Positions 60,666-64,000 of a DNA stretch of 64,000 nt are shown here, piece after piece. The notes below the pieces were generated by a model. It was given only the letters and a program-made list of their open reading frames with translations, was not told the DNA's origin and ran no database searches. Source of the DNA: Bradyrhizobium algeriense (GTDB taxonomy: Bacteria; Pseudomonadota; Alphaproteobacteria; Rhizobiales; Xanthobacteraceae). The DNA lies in assembly GCF_036924595.1 (NCBI RefSeq), contig NZ_JAZHRV010000001.1, forward strand, positions 7,653,501 to 7,717,500. The letters are read 5' to 3'. The position numbers and the translations under genes were made by a program. Every line of letters starts with the position of its first letter. Within the stretch, counting starts at the first letter, position 1.

Positions 60666-62474
60666 CTAGACGCCCGCTTTCTCCGCCATGAACGCGCGCC
60701 AGCCACCGTAGGCCGAAATATCGCGTGCGCCATTGATCGCGGCAGGTTCGACGACAAAGCCCTTCACACCTCTTCCATCTGCGAGCCGTACCGTCCCAAT
60801 CCCGAGCGGCGGCGGGATCGCGGCGACGAACTTGCCGAAGGCTGCGGCCGACAGCGCCCATAGCTCCAGCTTGATCGAGCTGCCCGCGCCTGTGTCCACG
60901 CGCAGCATGCCAGGTTTTGGCGGCGTGGTGTCGAGCGCATAGAGTTTGTAATCGGGCGCGGTGGTGGCCTCTTCGAGCAGGCGTCCGCCGAGCACCTGCA
61001 GTTCGCCGTTGAGCGCCATGCCGGAGAGGTGCGCGCCGACCACGGCGATGGTGATTTCATCGTTGCTGGTGCCGGCCGGCAATGGCGCGAGCGCGGGCTG
61101 CGTCAGGCCCTTGGCCCCCATCTTCAGTTTGGTGTCGGCATGAAACACCCGTCCGATGCTGGCGAGCGCTGCGTCGCGTCCGGCGGGCGCAAGCAGCGTG
61201 ATGCCGAATGGAATGCCGTCCGCGCGCATCGCGGCCGGCAGCGCGAGGCCGCAGAGGTCGAGCAAATTCACAAAATTGGTGTAGGTGCCGAGCCTCGAGT
61301 TGAGCTCGATCGGATTGGCCAGCACCTGCGCGGTCGAATAGGCGGTCGGGGCCGTCGGCAGCACCATCGCGTCGAGATTGGCGAAGGCGCGCTCGGCCAC
61401 GCGGCGCAGCGCCTGCAGCCGATAGAGCGAGGCAAAGGTGTCGGCGGCGGTGAGCCGCGCACCGGCGGCCGTGATTTCGCGCGTTACCGGATGGATCGAA
61501 TCCGGCGATGACGCCAAGAGGTCACGGATGACAAGATAACGTTCGGCGACCCACGGGCCCTCATAGAGCAGCCGCGCGGTCTCATAAAACGGCTCGAGAT
61601 CGAATTCGACCAGCGTGGCGCCGAGCGATGTCCAGCGCGCAAGCGCTTCGCCATAGGCTTTCTCCGCGGCGCGGTCGCCGAAGAAGATCAGTTGGCCATT
61701 GCGCGGCACGCCCAATCGCAATTGGCCGGGAAACGCGGACACGGCTCCCAGCGGCCGGTCGCGCGAAAACGGGTCGGCGCCATCAGGGCCGGCCATCGCA
61801 GCCAGTGCGGTCATCGCGTCGTCGACGGTGAGCGAGAACACCGAAATGCAGTCCAGCGTCCGGCACGCCGGAACGAGCCCGGCGTTGGAGATCAGCCCGA
61901 GGCTCGGCTTAAGTCCGACGATGTTGTTGAGCATCGCCGGTACGCGGCCCGAACCGGCGGTGTCGGTGCCGAGTGCGAGCGGCACGAGGCCTGCGGAAAC
62001 CGCGACCGCCGATCCCGAACTCGATCCGCCTGGAATCAGATCGGCGCGGATCGGATTGACGGGAATGCCGTAGGGCGAGCGGACGCCGACCAGGCCGGTT
62101 GCGAACTGGTCGAGATTGGTCTTGCCGATGATGATGGCGCCGGCCGCCCGCAGTTTAGCGACCGCGGTCGAATCCTGCGCGGGCAAATAGGAAAAGGCCG
62201 GGCAGGCCGCCGTGGTCGGCAAACCCTGCGCGTCGATATTGTCCTTCACCGCGACCGGCACGCCATACAGCGGAAGCGCCGCCGCATCCTTCGAGGCCAG
62301 CGCTTCGGCATCCGCCAGCGCCTCCTTCTCGTCGCGCAGGCTGATGAACACGGCCGGATCGTTATAGGCGCGGATGCGCTGATAGAAGCGGGCGATGGTT
62401 TGCGCCGGGGTCATGGTCGCGGCGCGGTGCGCGGCGACGATGGCGGCAACGGTTTCAGGCGTGTCAGACCCCAT
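60666..62474 (-). CDS. atzF: Allophanate hydrolase (AtzF-like)
   Basis: The 602-residue protein has an amidase domain (1-440) with Lys77 (VPVAVKDNI), Ser151/152 (PGGSSSGSA) and Ser175 (TDTAGSGRVPA). A distinct C-terminal domain (about 470-602; FVVEPAAINGARDISAYGGW) is typical of allophanate hydrolases. It converts allophanate to ammonia and CO2. I start at the ATG at 62474 because the sigma-54-type promoter lies at 62519-62533 and the longer start (62543) would lie upstream of it. No urea carboxylase is encoded nearby, so allophanate probably comes from the AtzE/H pathway. Confidence 0.9.
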   Translation of the reverse strand: MGSDTPETVAAIVAAHRAATMTPAQTIARFYQRIRAYNDPAVFISLRDEKEALADAEALASKDAAALPLYGVPVAVKDNIDAQGLPTTAACPAFSYLPAQDSTAVAKLRAAGAIIIGKTNLDQFATGLVGVRSPYGIPVNPIRADLIPGGSSSGSAVAVSAGLVPLALGTDTAGSGRVPAMLNNIVGLKPSLGLISNAGLVPACRTLDCISVFSLTVDDAMTALAAMAGPDGADPFSRDRPLGAVSAFPGQLRLGVPRNGQLIFFGDRAAEKAYGEALARWTSLGATLVEFDLEPFYETARLLYEGPWVAERYLVIRDLLASSPDSIHPVTREITAAGARLTAADTFASLYRLQALRRVAERAFANLDAMVLPTAPTAYSTAQVLANPIELNSRLGTYTNFVNLLDLCGLALPAAMRADGIPFGITLLAPAGRDAALASIGRVFHADTKLKMGAKGLTQPALAPLPAGTSNDEITIAVVGAHLSGMALNGELQVLGGRLLEEATTAPDYKLYALDTTPPKPGMLRVDTGAGSSIKLELWALSAAAFGKFVAAIPPPLGIGTVRLADGRGVKGFVVEPAAINGARDISAYGGWRAFMAEKAGV

Positions 62475-62518
62475 GGCGAGCAAAAAACTCCGGCGAGCAA
62501 AGGTTACCGCGAATGAAA

Positions 62519-62534
62519 GCAAGCGATGTGCCAT
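62519..62534 (-). promoter_or_regulatory. Sigma-54 promoter of the allophanate hydrolase gene
   Basis: On the complement strand the sequence ATGGCACATCGCTTGC has TGGCAC, five bases and TTGC, the same pattern as at 52251-52266. It is 45 bases ahead of the atzF start codon. Two such sites in front of both arms of one pathway are unlikely to be chance. Confidence 0.75.
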
Positions 62535-62544
62535 TGTGTACAAT
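62533..62544. promoter_or_regulatory. Candidate GntR operator next to the atzF promoter
   Basis: ATTGTGTACAAT has perfect five-base arms and touches the -24 end of the promoter. It shares the form TTGTRTRCAA with the site at 52145-52156. Bound GntR protein could block sigma-54 polymerase here. Confidence 0.5.
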
Positions 62545-62686
62545 CGTTGGATGGCGCCAGCCTTAAACGATAGGTACGTAATATCAGTTGTTTAGGACAC
62601 GAGCATGCTCATGCTGCGTGCTTGGCGCGGCCGAGTATATGCCTAAAATATGAGCGGTGAGGCCTAAGGCGAGGCTGCGGCCCCGC

Positions 62687-63220
62687 TCAGGTGAACGCGG
62701 ACAGGATTTGCAGCAGCCGCTCGCGGTTTTCCTTGCCGATTTTATCGGCCACATGGCGCTCATGTTCAGCGGCGAGCCGCCTGAACTGCGCCAGTGCGGT
62801 CCTGCCGCGCGCGGTCAGGTGCAGGGCGTTGGAGCGCCGGTCGGTGGCCGATTGGATGCGGCTGACGAGGTTGCGATGTTCGAGACTGTCCACCAGATGC
62901 ACCAACCTGGCGCGCTCGATCCCGAGCCGCTTGGCGACCGCCATCTGGCTCAGGCCGGGATTGGCGCCGATCACCGTCATCACCGAATACTGCGTGGGCC
63001 GGATGTCGACGGCGGCGAGCGTGCGGATAAAATCCTGAAAAATCCAGATCTGGAAGCGCCGTACCGCATAACCGGCGTGGCCCGCCAGCGCGTCGAGGGC
63101 GATCTCGTCATCCATGACGCTGCTTTGCGCGCTGCCGTTTCCGGCTTGCTTGCGGCCGGAACGCGGTCGCGCGCTTGCGCGCGATTTGGCCGTTCTGGGC
63201 ATGTGACTGTTTCCCGCCAT
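62687..63220 (-). CDS. MarR-family regulator (likely of feruloyl-CoA synthase)
   Basis: The 177-residue protein begins after AGGAGAGG at the ATG at 63220. Its first 40 residues are basic and disordered, followed by a MarR dimer fold (RPTQYSVMTVIGANPGLSQM, VAKRLGIERARLVHLVDSLE, and RIQSATDRRSNALHLTARG as the wing). It is divergent from feruloyl-CoA synthase, and a palindrome lies between them. Related MarR proteins in R. palustris and others repress phenylpropanoid genes until the CoA-ester appears. Confidence 0.85.
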   Translation of the reverse strand: MAGNSHMPRTAKSRASARPRSGRKQAGNGSAQSSVMDDEIALDALAGHAGYAVRRFQIWIFQDFIRTLAAVDIRPTQYSVMTVIGANPGLSQMAVAKRLGIERARLVHLVDSLEHRNLVSRIQSATDRRSNALHLTARGRTALAQFRRLAAEHERHVADKIGKENRERLLQILSAFT

Positions 63221-63260
63221 CGCCTCTCCTTCTAACGCTTCGCGCACTTCAGGGGAAGAT

Positions 63261-63285
63261 TGTTGTTGACGACAACAATTGTTGT
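63261..63285. promoter_or_regulatory. Palindromic operator between marR and fcs
   Basis: The perfect 14-bp palindrome ACAACAATTGTTGT (63272-63285) is overlapped on its left by TGTTGT-TGACG-ACAACA (63261-63277). This is the arrangement expected for a MarR operator in a divergent promoter. Both genes start within 90 bases. Confidence 0.65.
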
Positions 63286-63372
63286 GCTCAACATTAGGGC
63301 CAAGCAGCCCTTCGAGCTGCACGCCGGCATGACGCACGGCAATCCCGTAACCAGCCGGGACAGGAGGAAACC

Positions 63373-64000
63373 ATGACCCTCGCCGCCGCAAGCGGTGACA
63401 ATTCCCGCAGCCTGTTCGCGATGCCCGCGATTGTCGCCGACCGCCGCGCCGACGGCAGCATTCTGGTGCGGTCGACCGTGCGGCTGCAGCCGGGCGCGCG
63501 TTGCATCGGCGACTGGCTGGAGCATTGGGCGCGGCAGGCGCCGGAGCGGGTTTTTCTCGCCGATCGTACGAGCGCCGATGCGCCGTGGTCGACGGTCACC
63601 TACCAGGACGCGCTGATGCAGGTTCGCGCGAGCGCCGCGTGGGTCCTCGCGCAAGGGCTGAGCGCCGAGCGTCCGCTGGTGATCCTGTCCGATAACAGCG
63701 TCGAACACGCGCTGTTCGCGCTCGCGGCCCAGCATGTTGGCGTGCCATCGGCCTCGATCTCGCCGGCCTATTCGCTGATGTCGAAAGACTTCGACAAGCT
63801 CCGGAGCATGATCACGCTGCTCGAGCCCGGCGCGATCTATGTTTCCGGCACGAAACCGTTCGCGGCGGCGCTGGCGGCGATCAGGCCGCTGCATTCGGCC
63901 GCGATCGTCAGCGGCAGCGCTGGGGACACCGACGCCATCTCGTTTCGCAACATTGCGGCCACGCCGGAAACGCCCGACGTCGAAAAAGCCTTTGCCGCGA
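63373..64000 (+). CDS. fcs: Feruloyl-CoA synthase, N-terminal part (3' end outside window)
   Basis: The frame is open from an ATG with AGGAGG six bases ahead to the window edge, giving 209 codons. The N-terminal AMP-binding fold shows IGDWLEHWARQAPERVFLAD, VTYQDALMQVRASAAWVL, then RPLVILSDNSVEHALFALAA and PSASISPAYSLMSKDFDKL. I recognise this run as feruloyl-CoA synthase-like; a related aryl-CoA ligase remains possible. It activates ferulate or coumarate to the CoA ester. The adenylation motifs lie beyond the window. Confidence 0.8.
   Translation, partial: MTLAAASGDNSRSLFAMPAIVADRRADGSILVRSTVRLQPGARCIGDWLEHWARQAPERVFLADRTSADAPWSTVTYQDALMQVRASAAWVLAQGLSAERPLVILSDNSVEHALFALAAQHVGVPSASISPAYSLMSKDFDKLRSMITLLEPGAIYVSGTKPFAAALAAIRPLHSAAIVSGSAGDTDAISFRNIAATPETPDVEKAFAA

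Noticed and set aside
62475..62543. N-terminal extension of allophanate hydrolase from 62543
   Set aside because: It starts upstream of the sigma-54-type promoter and would include promoter sequence; the ATG at 62474 is consistent with the promoter position.
1..64000. CRISPR arrays, insertion sequences, prophage or tRNA genes
   Set aside because: No regularly spaced direct repeats, transposase or integrase frames or cloverleaf-like sequences were seen; all repeats found are short palindromes.

Overview
The window is GC-rich, densely packed chromosome from an alphaproteobacterium. It is most likely Bradyrhizobium or a close relative. I infer this from the gene families (a complete sox cluster, paired acyl-CoA dehydrogenases, CioAB oxidase, feruloyl-CoA synthase), from codon use, and from at least seven families of short palindromic intergenic repeats of the kind common in Bradyrhizobiaceae. 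I see no rRNA, tRNA, CRISPR array, insertion sequence or prophage. The first and last genes are cut by the window edges.

Layout. 0-8.5 kb: end of an MFS transporter, a GST, a D-aminoacylase-type amidohydrolase, another MFS transporter, an ATP-grasp protein and several small unknown proteins. 7.4-13.9 kb: a vitamin B12 island, with btuB behind a cobalamin riboswitch, an uncharacterised gene downstream of it, and a divergent btuC-btuD-btuF transporter. 14-22.5 kb: a thiosulfate-oxidation cluster read leftwards (soxC, D, X, Y, Z, A, a SoxXA-binding protein, soxB, a DsrE-like protein, a persulfide dioxygenase-rhodanese fusion) with a divergent ArsR-type regulator. 22.5-32.5 kb: methyltransferases, an orphan HicB-type antitoxin with a clear operator, a prolyl oligopeptidase, two MFS transporters, and a MerR-controlled methyltransferase/DUF2938 pair. 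32.7-43.4 kb: carboxymuconolactone decarboxylase, two acyl-CoA dehydrogenases, an amino-acid binding protein, an L,D-transpeptidase, a bd-type oxidase with its small DUF2474 partner, and a CcdA/TlpA-like thiol-redox pair. 43.5-51 kb: an ECF sigma factor, then a four-gene signalling operon (small exported protein, sensor kinase, receiver-kinase hybrid, response regulator) divergent from an orphan UgpB-like solute-binding protein. 52-62.5 kb: a nitrogen-scavenging locus with a dipeptide-type ABC transporter, an AtzG/AtzE/AtzH-like hydrolase set, a GntR regulator and a convergent allophanate hydrolase. 62.7 kb to the end: a MarR regulator divergent from a feruloyl-CoA synthase.

The strongest new reading is the 52-62.5 kb locus. 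Both transcription units, the transporter/hydrolase operon and the opposing allophanate hydrolase gene, are preceded by an exact match to the sigma-54 promoter pattern (TGGCAC, five bases, TTGC). Each also has a copy of the near-palindrome TTGTRTRCAA upstream, a plausible operator for the GntR protein encoded in the operon. Together these suggest a nitrogen-limitation regulon that imports a ureide- or biuret-like compound and strips it to ammonia. A second notable point is that one of the palindromic repeats has been captured in frame inside the linker of the fused ATPase of this transporter. A third is that the 44.6-51 kb signalling genes may form a TorT/TorS-like sensory module.
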